35,182 bases of DNA, taken from JBBQUP01 sp038212305 (lineage in GTDB: Bacteria; Bacteroidota; Bacteroidia; Bacteroidales; Marinilabiliaceae). Of this stretch, positions 7,234-15,447 are shown piece after piece. A program made the position numbers and the translations under genes. Within the stretch, counting starts at the first letter, position 1. Each line of letters begins with the position of its first letter. The stretch is from contig JBBQUP010000026.1 of NCBI GenBank assembly GCA_038212305.1, forward strand, positions 1 to 35,182, written 5' to 3'. The notes beneath the pieces were generated by a model. The model had not been told where the DNA came from. It worked only from the letters and a program-made list of their open reading frames with translations, and did no database searches.

Positions 7234-9462
7234 ATGAATTCGAAATTTCAAATATCTCTTGACCAACGAATAGCTTTAATTCAAAATTATTCACGATTAC
7301 TTCGTGCAAGCAGGGATTTATTTCACAAAGATGATATAAAACAAATACGTAAAGCAATAGAGATCGCTTTTAATTTGAGTCCCAACTTATATCGAACACC
7401 CAATGAATTGTCAGTAGTTCATTCATTGGATGTTGCGCGCATTGTAGTTGAGGAAATTGGGTTAGGTCGAACAGCAGTTATTTGCTCAGTGCTTTATGAT
7501 TTAGTACAGTCATCAAAAATTCCAATCAGTGAGCTTGAAAAATTGTTTGGGTCTCACGAGATGCAAATATTAGATGGCTTAATAAAAGTGGCTGAATTGT
7601 ATTCGAAAAATACGTCTATCGAAACCGATAATTTCCGTAAACTATTGCTCACGTTTGCCCAAGATATTCGGGTGGTATTAATAATTATAGCTGATCGTTT
7701 GCGAACCATGCGTACTTTAGATCGGTACGATGAAGAGTCGCAAAAACGCATTTCGGCCGAGGTGAATTACTTGTATGCTCCCATGGCTCATCGCTTGGGC
7801 TTATACTCCATAAAATCGGAGATGGAGGATTTGGTGATGAAATTCACGAATCGTGATATGTATAAGTTTATTGCGACTAAACTAAATGAGACTAAGCGCG
7901 ATAGAGATCTATATATCGATGAATTTATTTTGCCTCTTAAAAACGAATTAGAAAATCATGATCTTAAATTTGAAATAAAAGGACGAACCAAAACCATTCA
8001 CTCCATTTATAATAAAATGAAGAAGCAGAATGGCGATTTTGAACATGTTTATGACTTGTTTGCCATTCGGGTAATTTTAGATAGCTCGACTAAAAACGAA
8101 AAAGCCGATTGTTGGAAGGTTTACTCGGTTGTTACAGATATGTATCGTCCGAATCCAAGCCGAATGCGCGACTGGATTTCGATTCCAAAATCCAATGGAT
8201 ATGAGTCGCTACACACAACAGTTTTAGGTGCTGACGGGAAATGGGTTGAGGTGCAGATTCGCACACAACGCATGGATGAAGTGGCTGAACGCGGGTTGGC
8301 TGCGCATTGGAAATACAAAGGTCACAAAGGCGAAAAAGGAATGGACGAGTGGTTGTCGAGCGTTCGCGAAATTCTCGATAATCCCGAAGCCAATGCAGTT
8401 GATTTTATAGACGATTTCAAGCTCAATCTATACGATGAGGAGGTATTTGTTTTTACTCCAACTGGCGATTTGCGACGTTTACCCAAAGGAGCTACCGTTT
8501 TGGATTTTGCCTTTGAAATACATTCCAATATTGGTAAGAAATGTGTTGGAGCCATTGTTAATCAACGAAATGTACCTATAAAGTATCAGTTAAAAAATGG
8601 CGATAGTGTTGAAATTCTCACCTCTAATAACCAACAACCCAAATTAGATTGGTTAAACATTGTTATTACCTCAAAGGCTAAATCAAAGCTCAAGCAAGCC
8701 ATTAAAGAGATTCAGTTTAAAGAAGCTGAGATGGGTAAGGAGCTATTGCAACGCCGATTAAAAAACTCTAAAATTGAGTTAACCGATATTTTATTGCATC
8801 AATTAGTTAAAAATTTTAAAAGCAAAACTATTCATGACTTTTATTGCGAAATAGCCAAGGAAAAGATTGATATTTCAGCCGTTCGGGACTTTATTTTGCA
8901 GCAGGGAAAAAAAGACCAAGACAAGGATGTGTCGGATTCAAGTTCCCCCAAAAGTGCAGGAAATTTTGTTCCTATTCTTCAAACTGATGAAGAGAAAAAG
9001 GGAACTGATATACTGATTATTGACAATAATTTAAGTCACGTTGAATACAAGTTTTCGAAATGTTGTAATCCTATTTATGGCGATGAAATTTTTGGTTTTG
9101 TTTCAGTAGTTGGAGGCATCCGAATTCACAGAACTACCTGTCCGAATGCCACCGATATGTTTAATCGTTTTGGTTATCGCATAATTCCAGCGCAATGGGC
9201 AGGAGGTAAGGAAGGTGATTTTCAGGCCATCTTAAAAGTGACTGGTAGCGATGACATTGGAATTGTCTCTAACATTTCATTTTTAATTACTAAAGAGCTA
9301 AAAATGAAGATGCGAGCCATTAATATTGATTCAAAAGAAGGAACATTCGAAGGTACAGTAACCGTTTATGTGAATAGTGCGACTACCTTAAATTCACTCA
9401 TCAAAAAAATTAAGAATGTGAAAGGAGTTTATTCTGTTAGTCGTGTTGATAAAATGAGTTGA
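7234..9462 (+). CDS. relA: RelA/SpoT-family (p)ppGpp synthetase with degenerate hydrolase domain
   Basis: The 742-residue protein has the long RSH order: HD region (about 45-200), synthetase (about 240-360), TGS (about 400-465), a helical region, a zinc-finger/CC domain with C610, C611 and C636, and a C-terminal ACT domain (about 663-742). The synthetase keeps RTKTIHSIYNKM (251-262), YDLFAIRV, YESLHTT (323-329) and EVQIRT. In the HD domain H63 remains, but the usual HD pair and following ED read YD (88-89) and Q92-S93, and the later ADRLHNMRTL reads ADRLRTMRTL. Hydrolase activity is therefore probably lost, making this the synthetase-type RSH. The charge motif before the second synthetase block is RMRD (310-313), closer to the RxKD of bifunctional enzymes than to the ExDD of proteobacterial RelA. 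It is divergent from ytxH. Confidence 0.93.
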   Translation: MNSKFQISLDQRIALIQNYSRLLRASRDLFHKDDIKQIRKAIEIAFNLSPNLYRTPNELSVVHSLDVARIVVEEIGLGRTAVICSVLYDLVQSSKIPISELEKLFGSHEMQILDGLIKVAELYSKNTSIETDNFRKLLLTFAQDIRVVLIIIADRLRTMRTLDRYDEESQKRISAEVNYLYAPMAHRLGLYSIKSEMEDLVMKFTNRDMYKFIATKLNETKRDRDLYIDEFILPLKNELENHDLKFEIKGRTKTIHSIYNKMKKQNGDFEHVYDLFAIRVILDSSTKNEKADCWKVYSVVTDMYRPNPSRMRDWISIPKSNGYESLHTTVLGADGKWVEVQIRTQRMDEVAERGLAAHWKYKGHKGEKGMDEWLSSVREILDNPEANAVDFIDDFKLNLYDEEVFVFTPTGDLRRLPKGATVLDFAFEIHSNIGKKCVGAIVNQRNVPIKYQLKNGDSVEILTSNNQQPKLDWLNIVITSKAKSKLKQAIKEIQFKEAEMGKELLQRRLKNSKIELTDILLHQLVKNFKSKTIHDFYCEIAKEKIDISAVRDFILQQGKKDQDKDVSDSSSPKSAGNFVPILQTDEEKKGTDILIIDNNLSHVEYKFSKCCNPIYGDEIFGFVSVVGGIRIHRTTCPNATDMFNRFGYRIIPAQWAGGKEGDFQAILKVTGSDDIGIVSNISFLITKELKMKMRAINIDSKEGTFEGTVTVYVNSATTLNSLIKKIKNVKGVYSVSRVDKMS

Positions 9463-9490
9463 AAAGCATTGAATTAAACTACAATGCTTT
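9463..9490 (+). terminator. Weak terminator-like hairpin after the RelA-type gene
   Basis: A perfect 9 bp inverted repeat (AAAGCATTG at 9463-9471, CAATGCTTT at 9482-9490) begins at the stop codon. A T-rich but interrupted stretch follows, so termination would be inefficient or assisted. Confidence 0.4.
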
Positions 9491-9508
9491 ACAATGGACT
9501 TTTAATTT

Positions 9509-9706
9509 TATAAACTGTTTAAAAATCCATTAAATGATTTTAAAGAGAGGAAGAATTTTAAAAAATTAGATGGATAGAGAAGAAATTTTAGAAAATTTGA
9601 GATAAAAACCACTCTTTTTTATCTCAAATGTCTACTCTATCTGTCTAAAATATTAAATTCTAGACCTCTAACATATATTTACAATGAAATTCAAACAGAC
9701 ACTTAA
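9509..9706 (+). repeat. Palindromic intergenic element, about 198 bp (dispersed family)
   Basis: An imperfect palindrome with three nested levels. The outer ends are a CTGTTTAAA-like arm near 9515 and an AAATTCAAACAG arm ending in ACACTTAA at 9687-9706. The middle arms are TTAGATGGATAGAG at 9566-9579 against CTCTATCTGTCTAA at 9635-9648 (12 of 14 pairs). The innermost is a perfect 13 bp stem, TTTGAGATAAAAA at 9596-9608 against 9616-9628 with a 7-base loop. The same middle and outer arms recur at 24.0-24.5 kb. It has no coding capacity. It fills the gap between the RelA-type gene and sbtA and could also serve as a terminator or a transcribed structured RNA. Confidence 0.65.
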
Positions 9707-9726
9707 TGAATTAATATGCCTTATTT

Positions 9727-10695
9727 ATGGACGTTCAAATTTTAGTATCCAATATAACCAATCCAACCTTACTTTTTTTTGTGTTGGGAATTATCGCAAC
9801 CATTGTTAAAAGCGATCTTGAAATTCCATCCTCAATTAGTAAATTTATCTCCCTTTATTTGCTTTTTGCCATAGGTTTTAAAGGAGGGCAAGAATTGGCT
9901 CATGGGGCATTTACTACCGAAATATTTTTCTCTCTTATCTTTGGTTTAATTATTTCATCATTAATACCACTATATACATTTTTTATTTTAAAAAAGAAAA
10001 TGACAATTAGTGACTCGGGCGCAGTTGCAGCTGCCTATGGGTCGGTAAGTGCCGTAACATTTGTTGCAGCAGTCTCATTTTTAGAAGCGCAAAATTTGAC
10101 TTTTGGTGGACACATGGTTGCAGTTATGGCATTAATGGAGTCTCCAGCTATTATTATGGGGGTTGTATTAATGATGATTTTTGATAAGGCAAAGCAGAAC
10201 AAAACTAAACTAAGTGAAACAATAAAGCACTCGTTAACCAATGGGAGCGTGCTGATGATAATTGGTAGTTTAATTATTGGAATCATTGCAGATGCAAAGC
10301 AAGCCGAGGGAATTAAACCTTTCACAACAGATATTTTTAAAGGCTTTTTAGCCATTTTTTTATTAGAGATGGGAATGGTTACGGCTCAACGATTTACTGC
10401 TTTTAAAAAATATGGCTGGTTTGCAACTGTTTTCGCAATAGGTATTCCTCTTATTAATGGATGCATTGTAGCTGCTTTGAGTGGTTTTTTTATTGATGAT
10501 GTTGGTAACAGGTTCATTTTTTCAATTCTAGCAGCCAGTGCATCCTACATCGCTGTTCCAGCAGCCATGAGATTGGCTGCTCCTGAAGCAGATCCTGGTC
10601 TTTATATTCCTATGGCATTGGGAATAACATTTCCTTTTAATATAACCATTGGAATGCCAATATATTATTTAATTGTTCAAAACGTAATATTTTAA
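9727..10695 (+). CDS. sbtA: Sodium-dependent bicarbonate transport family permease (SbtA, DUF897)
   Basis: The 322-residue membrane protein has about ten hydrophobic segments in two inverted halves. The two family signatures face each other: AAYGSVSAVTF (102-112) in the first half and ASASYIAVPAAMR (270-282) in the second, both part of the bicarbonate and sodium site in known SbtA structures. The conserved MESPA (137-141) and the C-terminal EADPGLYIPMALGITFPF are also present. SbtA imports bicarbonate with sodium across the inner membrane; in a heterotroph it would supply carboxylases. The cyanobacterial partner SbtB, a PII-like protein, is not encoded next to it. The following gene on the same strand is a DUF2007-Usp protein, separated by a small mobile-type repeat. 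The start is the ATG at 9727. Confidence 0.93.
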   Translation: MDVQILVSNITNPTLLFFVLGIIATIVKSDLEIPSSISKFISLYLLFAIGFKGGQELAHGAFTTEIFFSLIFGLIISSLIPLYTFFILKKKMTISDSGAVAAAYGSVSAVTFVAAVSFLEAQNLTFGGHMVAVMALMESPAIIMGVVLMMIFDKAKQNKTKLSETIKHSLTNGSVLMIIGSLIIGIIADAKQAEGIKPFTTDIFKGFLAIFLLEMGMVTAQRFTAFKKYGWFATVFAIGIPLINGCIVAALSGFFIDDVGNRFIFSILAASASYIAVPAAMRLAAPEADPGLYIPMALGITFPFNITIGMPIYYLIVQNVIF

Positions 10696-10758
10696 AGCAT
10701 TGAACAACAGAGTTTTTCTTATTCGAAAAAAATCCGGATAACTTAGTAATTCGTAATT

Positions 10759-10878
10759 AATGTCGTTTAGTTAAGGCCTGAAAGGCTTTAATTTCGATAA
10801 CCGCTGGTGAAGCCCACGGTTATCGAAATTCACCCCTTCGGGCGAATGAAAATACCTTCTTCTTAACTAAACGACATT
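10759..10878. mobile_element. 120 bp MITE-like element with perfect 17 bp terminal inverted repeats and REP-like hairpins
   Basis: The terminal repeats are perfect over 17 bp (arm AATGTCGTTTAGTTAAG at 10759-10775, complement at 10862-10878). Between them lie a small GCC/GGC hairpin (around 10774-10788), a perfect 14 bp stem (AATTTCGATAACCG at 10790-10803 with 10817-10830) whose loop contains GGTGAAGCCC, and a third hairpin ATTC-A-CCC / GGG-C-GAAT around 10827-10846 with a CTTC loop. The inner part is clearly more GC-rich than its surroundings. There is no ORF. The architecture suggests a non-autonomous transposable unit or a REP-type element mobilised in trans. It separates sbtA from the Usp gene. 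Confidence 0.8.
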
Positions 10879-10976
10879 GAATAGTAAATAGATATATCTT
10901 TAAATATTACCTTTTTTATGGATGTTTAGTGAAAAATTTAGTACCTTTTTGTAATGCAACCAAAACATAGCTTGTT

Positions 10977-12089
10977 ATGGAAAAGAAAATAACAACCCTC
11001 GGAACCTATACCTTCGAAAGGGCTCAGCTTATTAAAGGTATTTTAGAGTCAGATGGCATAGAATGTTTTTTACGAAATGTGAATCTCATTCAAGGTGCAA
11101 TTTCATCAGGTGTAAAAATCAGAATATCGGAAGATAATCTTGTGCGTGCCATGAAATTGGTTGAAGCTTGGTTGAAAGTTGAAAGTGATTCGGTTAACGA
11201 AGAACTTTTCCCACCCATACCCAAAATTCTTTTACCCGTTGATTTTAGTGATTATTCAAGAAAAGCTGCTGATTTAGCTTTCGAATGGGCTACAGTTTTA
11301 AAAGCCGAAATTACGCTGATGCATTCCTATTTTGATCCGGTTTTAAATACGCTTCCATTTTCCGATACCTATATGTACGATTTGTCCTTAGATGAAATGG
11401 CTTTGGATCTTAAAGAACAAGGGGAAAAAGGGTTGCTGAAAATGAAGAAATATATGATGGCTAAAAATGCTGATTCGACAAGGAATAAGGTGGTTGTTAA
11501 ATCGATATTAGTCAAAGGAATTGCTGAAGATGAAATATTAAATATTAGTAAGTTATATAAGCCTACGCTTATAATAATGGGAAGTAGAGGAAAAGATCGC
11601 AAAGCAACTGATTTAATTGGAAGTGTTACTGCAGAAGTGATTGATTTGGCAAAAGTTCCTGTTTTAGCTATCCCAGAGGATTTCCCATTTCAAGGCTTGT
11701 CGAGCATTAAAAATGTTCTTTATGTGACTAATTTCCAGGACAGTGATTTTAGAGCCATTGATATTTTAGAAAAGCTTTTACAACCCATCGGGGTGAAAAT
11801 TATTTGTGCCCATGTAGGTATTTCTTCAAAATCGGGATGGGATGAAGTTCGAATGACAGGCTTGAAAGAGTATCTTAAAAATAAGTATAACGAAACTAAT
11901 GTAGTTTGCGATTTAATTGAACATGAAGATTTTTGGATAGGCATTGAGAGTTATATTCGTAATCATAATATCAGTGTATTGTGTTTAACTACTCATCGCC
12001 GAAATATTATTTCCCGATTACTAAATCCGAGCATTGCAAAAAAAATGTTGTTTCATAGCACCACTCCTTTATTGGTTTTTCATGCTTGA
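10977..12089 (+). CDS. DUF2007 domain fused to two universal stress protein (Usp) domains
   Basis: The 370-residue protein has three parts. Residues 1-66 resemble DUF2007, a small putative signal-transducing ferredoxin-like domain (YTFERAQLIKGILESDGI). Residues about 81-235 are a canonical Usp domain, starting ILLPVDFSDYSRKA and ending with the nucleotide-binding pattern G-2x-G-9x-GS (G202, G205, G215-S216), so this domain probably binds ATP. Residues about 245-370 are a second Usp domain in which that motif is lost (THRRNIISRLLNPSIAKKM). It is cytoplasmic. It follows sbtA on the same strand after 281 bases holding a small repeat element; a near-consensus -7 box (TACCTTTTTG) sits about 30 bases before the ATG. 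A regulatory role near bicarbonate uptake is possible but only inferred from position. Confidence 0.85.
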   Translation: MEKKITTLGTYTFERAQLIKGILESDGIECFLRNVNLIQGAISSGVKIRISEDNLVRAMKLVEAWLKVESDSVNEELFPPIPKILLPVDFSDYSRKAADLAFEWATVLKAEITLMHSYFDPVLNTLPFSDTYMYDLSLDEMALDLKEQGEKGLLKMKKYMMAKNADSTRNKVVVKSILVKGIAEDEILNISKLYKPTLIIMGSRGKDRKATDLIGSVTAEVIDLAKVPVLAIPEDFPFQGLSSIKNVLYVTNFQDSDFRAIDILEKLLQPIGVKIICAHVGISSKSGWDEVRMTGLKEYLKNKYNETNVVCDLIEHEDFWIGIESYIRNHNISVLCLTTHRRNIISRLLNPSIAKKMLFHSTTPLLVFHA

Positions 12090-12121
12090 TTTGTTATGTT
12101 TACAGATACAAACGTGTTAGA

Positions 12122-12973
12122 ATGAATGGATTAAAATGTTTGTGTCTGATTTTTCTATTTAAGGTTTTGGGAGGTCAAGTTGCTTTGAGTCAGTCTCCTA
12201 TGGCCTATACTGTTATGGGTAAGATTTTAGTTGAAGGTGATTCGCCTTCGGGTACGATTGTTCTTATACGAAACTCGGAACAAGAGCGTATTGCAATTGA
12301 CAAAGAAGGAACATTTTCCACCCATTTAAAGTGGAATCATATCTATTATTTCTATTTTCAAAAAACGGGTTTTGTAACCAAAATCATCGAGTTTAACACT
12401 ACACTGCCTAACGAAACTCAGAAAACTAAAATTGAACCATATAATTTGTTGGTTAAGCTATTTAAAACCTTTGATGATGTAGATACCGTTTTTTTTTTAA
12501 ACCCTGTTGCTAAAATTCAATTTGATTCAGCTCTTAATGATTTTGATTACGATATTGATTATAGTATGAAAGTTAAATACAAACTAAATGAGATGTCGCG
12601 ATTATCAAAAGAACAGACCGTGAAAAGTATTCCAAACAGAAGTTTAAATGTCAATTCAAACAAAAAATCTGAAATTGGGAAGACGATTAAACCGTCTGTT
12701 AATGCATCTGTAAAAAAGCCTGTTGCTGATAATCATTCTACCAATCAATTTCAATTACCTCCTTTAAAAGAAAGTTATGCTCAAGGAAAAACAGTTGAGG
12801 TGTTTGAATATGAATGGAAGACGGTTACTCGGATTATTATTCAAGAACACGACCTGCGTAGGGTGTTTTCTAAAGTTAAGCACAATTGGGGTCCAACTTT
12901 TTATTTTAAAGACAATTCCCCACTTTCATACATTTCCATCCCAAAGCAAGTGTTTGAGTGGGAAACTAAATAA
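12122..12973 (+). CDS. Secreted protein with N-terminal carboxypeptidase-regulatory-like domain, function unknown
   Basis: I start the gene at the ATG at 12122, giving 283 residues and a good signal peptide (MNGLKCLCLIFLFKVLGG, cleavage near ALSQS). An in-frame TTG at 12086 would spoil the signal. Residues about 30-100 form a beta-sandwich resembling the CarboxypepD_reg family (VMGKILVEGD, then FYFQKTGFVTKIIEFNT). The conserved stretch around residues 130-145 (PVAKIQFDSALNDFDYD) is common in secreted Bacteroidota proteins of unknown function. The C-terminal 80 residues, with two aromatic-rich strands (VFEYEWKTVTRI, FYFKDNSPLSYISI), are not recognised. It begins 33 bases after the Usp gene and may be read with it. 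The location is envelope or periplasm by inference. Confidence 0.6.
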   Translation: MNGLKCLCLIFLFKVLGGQVALSQSPMAYTVMGKILVEGDSPSGTIVLIRNSEQERIAIDKEGTFSTHLKWNHIYYFYFQKTGFVTKIIEFNTTLPNETQKTKIEPYNLLVKLFKTFDDVDTVFFLNPVAKIQFDSALNDFDYDIDYSMKVKYKLNEMSRLSKEQTVKSIPNRSLNVNSNKKSEIGKTIKPSVNASVKKPVADNHSTNQFQLPPLKESYAQGKTVEVFEYEWKTVTRIIIQEHDLRRVFSKVKHNWGPTFYFKDNSPLSYISIPKQVFEWETK

Positions 12974-13048
12974 TCTCGAAATTAGCCTTGCAAACACCAA
13001 TAATCAGAGAATAACCTGTATTTTTATTGAAAAATAATAGATCGTATT

Positions 13049-14089
13049 ATGGATAAAAATCTCATTACCAAGGGGTTTGCAAGTGACAATAATTCAGGTG
13101 TACATCATCAAGTTATCGCTAAATTAATTGAAGTTAATCAAGGACATGCGATTGGATATGGAGGAGATGATGTAACTCAAAAAGCCTTAATTGCTTTCAA
13201 TGAGTTGTTTGAAAGCAAAGTTCATCCTTTTTTTGTGTACAATGGAACCGGTGCCAATGTTATTGCACTTCAAGCCATGTGCAGGCCATATCATGCCGTA
13301 ATAGCTGCTCATACCGCACATATTAATGTTGATGAATGCGGAGCTCCTGAAAAACATGGTGGATTAAAAATTATCACTATTCCTTCAGCGGACGGAAAAA
13401 TTCATATTCAACAAATTAAACCTTTATTGGATGGCATTGGATTTGAGCATCATGTGCAACCACGAGTCATTTCCATTACCCAGTCAACCGAAATGGGTAC
13501 TGTTTATACTGTTGATGAAATAAAAAATATTTGTGAGTTTGCGCATCAAAATAACCTTTTGGTACATGTCGATGGTGCTCGTATTGCCAATGCTATTGCT
13601 TCCTTAAATGTATCGTTGAATGAAATGATTGTTCAAACAGGCGTGGATGTAATTAGTTTTGGTGGAACTAAAAATGGAATGATGTTTGGCGAAGCAGTGG
13701 TATTTATCAACCCATCCTTATCCGAAGGAGTGAAATATATTCGTAAGCAATCGGCGCAATTGCACTCTAAAATGCGATTCATTGCTGCTCAGTTTTTAGC
13801 CATGTTTGAGGATGATTTGTGGATAAGAAATGCCCGTCATTCCAATGCGATGGCTCAACTTTTAGTTGATAAATTAAAAGACATTCCTAATTTGAGAATC
13901 ACTCAAAAAGTTCAAAGCAATGGCGTGTTTGCTATTGTACCTAAAGAAATAATACCGGAGTTGCAGAACCATTATTTTTTTTATGTTTGGGATTCATCAA
14001 CATCCGAGGTACGTTGGATGACCTCTTTTGATACCGATCGAGCAGATATTGAAGGGTTTGTTGCATTAATAAAACAGAAAATCAGTTAA
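13049..14089 (+). CDS. ltaE: Low-specificity L-threonine aldolase (PLP, beta-eliminating lyase family)
   Basis: The 346-residue fold-type I PLP enzyme cleaves L-threonine or L-allo-threonine to glycine and acetaldehyde. Its N-terminal ASDNNSGVHHQVIAKL and GHAIGYGGDDVT are typical of the family. The PLP lysine is K208 in SFGGTKNGMMFGE. The cofactor-ring Asp and its neighbour lie in HVDGARIANA (D175, R178), and a His-rich segment AAHTAHINVDECGAPE is at 86-101. The length matches the family. It stands alone between the secreted protein and the rhomboid gene, with 75 bases upstream. Related beta-eliminating lyases (tryptophanase-like) are less likely given the glycine-rich N-terminus and the size. 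Confidence 0.9.
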   Translation: MDKNLITKGFASDNNSGVHHQVIAKLIEVNQGHAIGYGGDDVTQKALIAFNELFESKVHPFFVYNGTGANVIALQAMCRPYHAVIAAHTAHINVDECGAPEKHGGLKIITIPSADGKIHIQQIKPLLDGIGFEHHVQPRVISITQSTEMGTVYTVDEIKNICEFAHQNNLLVHVDGARIANAIASLNVSLNEMIVQTGVDVISFGGTKNGMMFGEAVVFINPSLSEGVKYIRKQSAQLHSKMRFIAAQFLAMFEDDLWIRNARHSNAMAQLLVDKLKDIPNLRITQKVQSNGVFAIVPKEIIPELQNHYFFYVWDSSTSEVRWMTSFDTDRADIEGFVALIKQKIS

Positions 14090-14110
14090 AACATTAATTT
14101 AACTTTCAAT

Positions 14111-14153
14111 AATCTAAAAATCTAGACTTCAATAAAATTCAAACAGCTTCTTA
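14111..14153 (+). repeat. Terminal fragment of the dispersed palindromic element, abutting the rhomboid start codon
   Basis: The sequence TCTAGACTTC then AAAATTCAAACAG then TTA matches the right end of the copy at 9657-9706 (TCTAGACCTC then GAAATTCAAACAG then CACTTA). The left half of the palindrome is missing. The fragment ends at the ATG of the rhomboid gene, so it supplies the whole leader just before the start codon. Confidence 0.5.
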
Positions 14154-14785
14154 TGCTCTTCAATAATAATCAATCTTTTGAACAAAAACGATTCATTCAC
14201 AGTCTGTTGCTACCGATGGCATTGGTTTTTGTTATGCTAATATTGAAATTTATTGAGAGTATTTTTAATGTTTCTTTTGCAAATTATGGCATACTACCAC
14301 ATACTGTTCCCGGACTAAAAGGTGTTGTTTTTGCTCCCTTTATTCATGGTGATTGGGGGCATTTATGGGGAAATATTATGCCATTTATCGTTTTAACATC
14401 CTCATTGTTATTTTTTTACAGAGGAGTTGCATATCGTACATTTTGGACTATTTGGTTTATTTCGGGAATCATCGTCTGGTTTATTGGCAGGGATTCGTTA
14501 CACATTGGGGCAAGTGGCGTAATTTACGGAATTGCAGCATTTTTATTCTTAAGTGGTATTATTCGAAATTACATCCCTTTAATGGCTATATCATTCATTG
14601 TTATATTCTTATATGGAAGCATGATATGGGGTATTTGGCCATTTCATGAAAAACTGCCTTACTCTTGGGAAGCTCATTTGGGAGGAACTTTGGGAGGGAT
14701 ACTAATGGCAATTGTTTTTAGAAAAAATGGGCCTCAAAAACCTAAAGTGCTGTGGGAAGATGAAGAAGAGGATGATGAAACCTAG
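14153..14785 (+). CDS. Rhomboid family intramembrane serine protease
   Basis: The 210-residue protein has about six hydrophobic segments and the rhomboid catalytic pair: S121 in HIGASGVIYG and H175 in WEAHLGGTLGG. The conserved loop HGDWGHLWGNIMPF (65-78) corresponds to the L1/TM2 region with its HxxxN motif. Rhomboids cut transmembrane helices of substrate proteins in the inner membrane; no substrate can be named here. The C-terminal tail after residue 190 is cytoplasmic and ends in a run of acidic residues (WEDEEEDDET). The start at 14153 directly follows a fragment of a dispersed repeat, so its leader differs from a usual promoter region. No linked partner gene is evident. Confidence 0.9.
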   Translation: MLFNNNQSFEQKRFIHSLLLPMALVFVMLILKFIESIFNVSFANYGILPHTVPGLKGVVFAPFIHGDWGHLWGNIMPFIVLTSSLLFFYRGVAYRTFWTIWFISGIIVWFIGRDSLHIGASGVIYGIAAFLFLSGIIRNYIPLMAISFIVIFLYGSMIWGIWPFHEKLPYSWEAHLGGTLGGILMAIVFRKNGPQKPKVLWEDEEEDDET

Positions 14786-14931
14786 ATTATGAGGAAAATG
14801 ACAATTTGAACCCCAATATCGAGGATAATTTTGAATAAGCATAAATCTAATAAATTCGATTATTCGAGAATTAGGTATCGCATAATTAAAAAGATTTTGG
14901 CATCTTTACCAAGCAAAAAATATTAAAGGTC

Positions 14932-15390
14932 ATGATCAAGAATCCTGATGCCATTTACTTGAAAATAATTGGTGTTACATTAATGCTTTCAGTTGCTCCA
15001 TTAAGTTATGGTGGCAATTCAAATGCTTTAGCATGGGATTCTGTTAATAGCATTCAGGTAAAAGGTGTCAATCAATCAATTGATTTATCTGAACGCGATT
15101 TCCTTTTTTTAGTAGAACAACTACAGAAAAAACTACTTAATAGTCAGAGCGAACATTTTGAAGGCCATTCTAATTCAATTGTATTTGGATATCGTTTTAT
15201 TTGCAATGTATTTCCAAATATCAAAACACCACCTATTGCATTTAAAACTTTCTGTGATACCATTCCTTTCAAAATATCTTTAGGTTTATACGATAATAAA
15301 AGTTTGATTAGTACTCCAAATCAAGTTATTAATTATCAATTACTTATAACTGACACGAATCCTTCTCGTGCGGGACCTTCCTTGGTTTAA
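14932..15390 (+). CDS. Small secreted protein of unknown function upstream of secA
   Basis: A 152-residue protein with a plausible signal peptide (hydrophobic core about residues 10-25, IIGVTLMLSVAPLSYGG). The mature part is hydrophilic with a few aromatic strands (SIVFGYRFICNVFPN) and two Cys residues that could form a disulfide. No family is recognised. It ends 57 bases before secA and is on the same strand, but there is no evidence of a functional link. The ATG at 14932 follows an A-rich leader without a clear Shine-Dalgarno sequence. Confidence 0.5.
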   Translation: MIKNPDAIYLKIIGVTLMLSVAPLSYGGNSNALAWDSVNSIQVKGVNQSIDLSERDFLFLVEQLQKKLLNSQSEHFEGHSNSIVFGYRFICNVFPNIKTPPIAFKTFCDTIPFKISLGLYDNKSLISTPNQVINYQLLITDTNPSRAGPSLV

Positions 15391-15447
15391 TTACCATTCT
15401 ATCCATCTGGATATCTTTAATCGAATAATCAAAAAATATATATAATT

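Noticed and set aside
10035..10355. Minus-strand open frame of 106 codons opposite sbtA
   Set aside because: It lies wholly inside a strong sbtA match; the low-complexity hydrophobic translation is expected from the reverse of a membrane gene.
12777..13037. Open frame of 86 codons overlapping the 3' end of the secreted protein gene
   Set aside because: It overlaps a well-supported gene in another frame, has no family resemblance, and its composition looks like a frame shadow.
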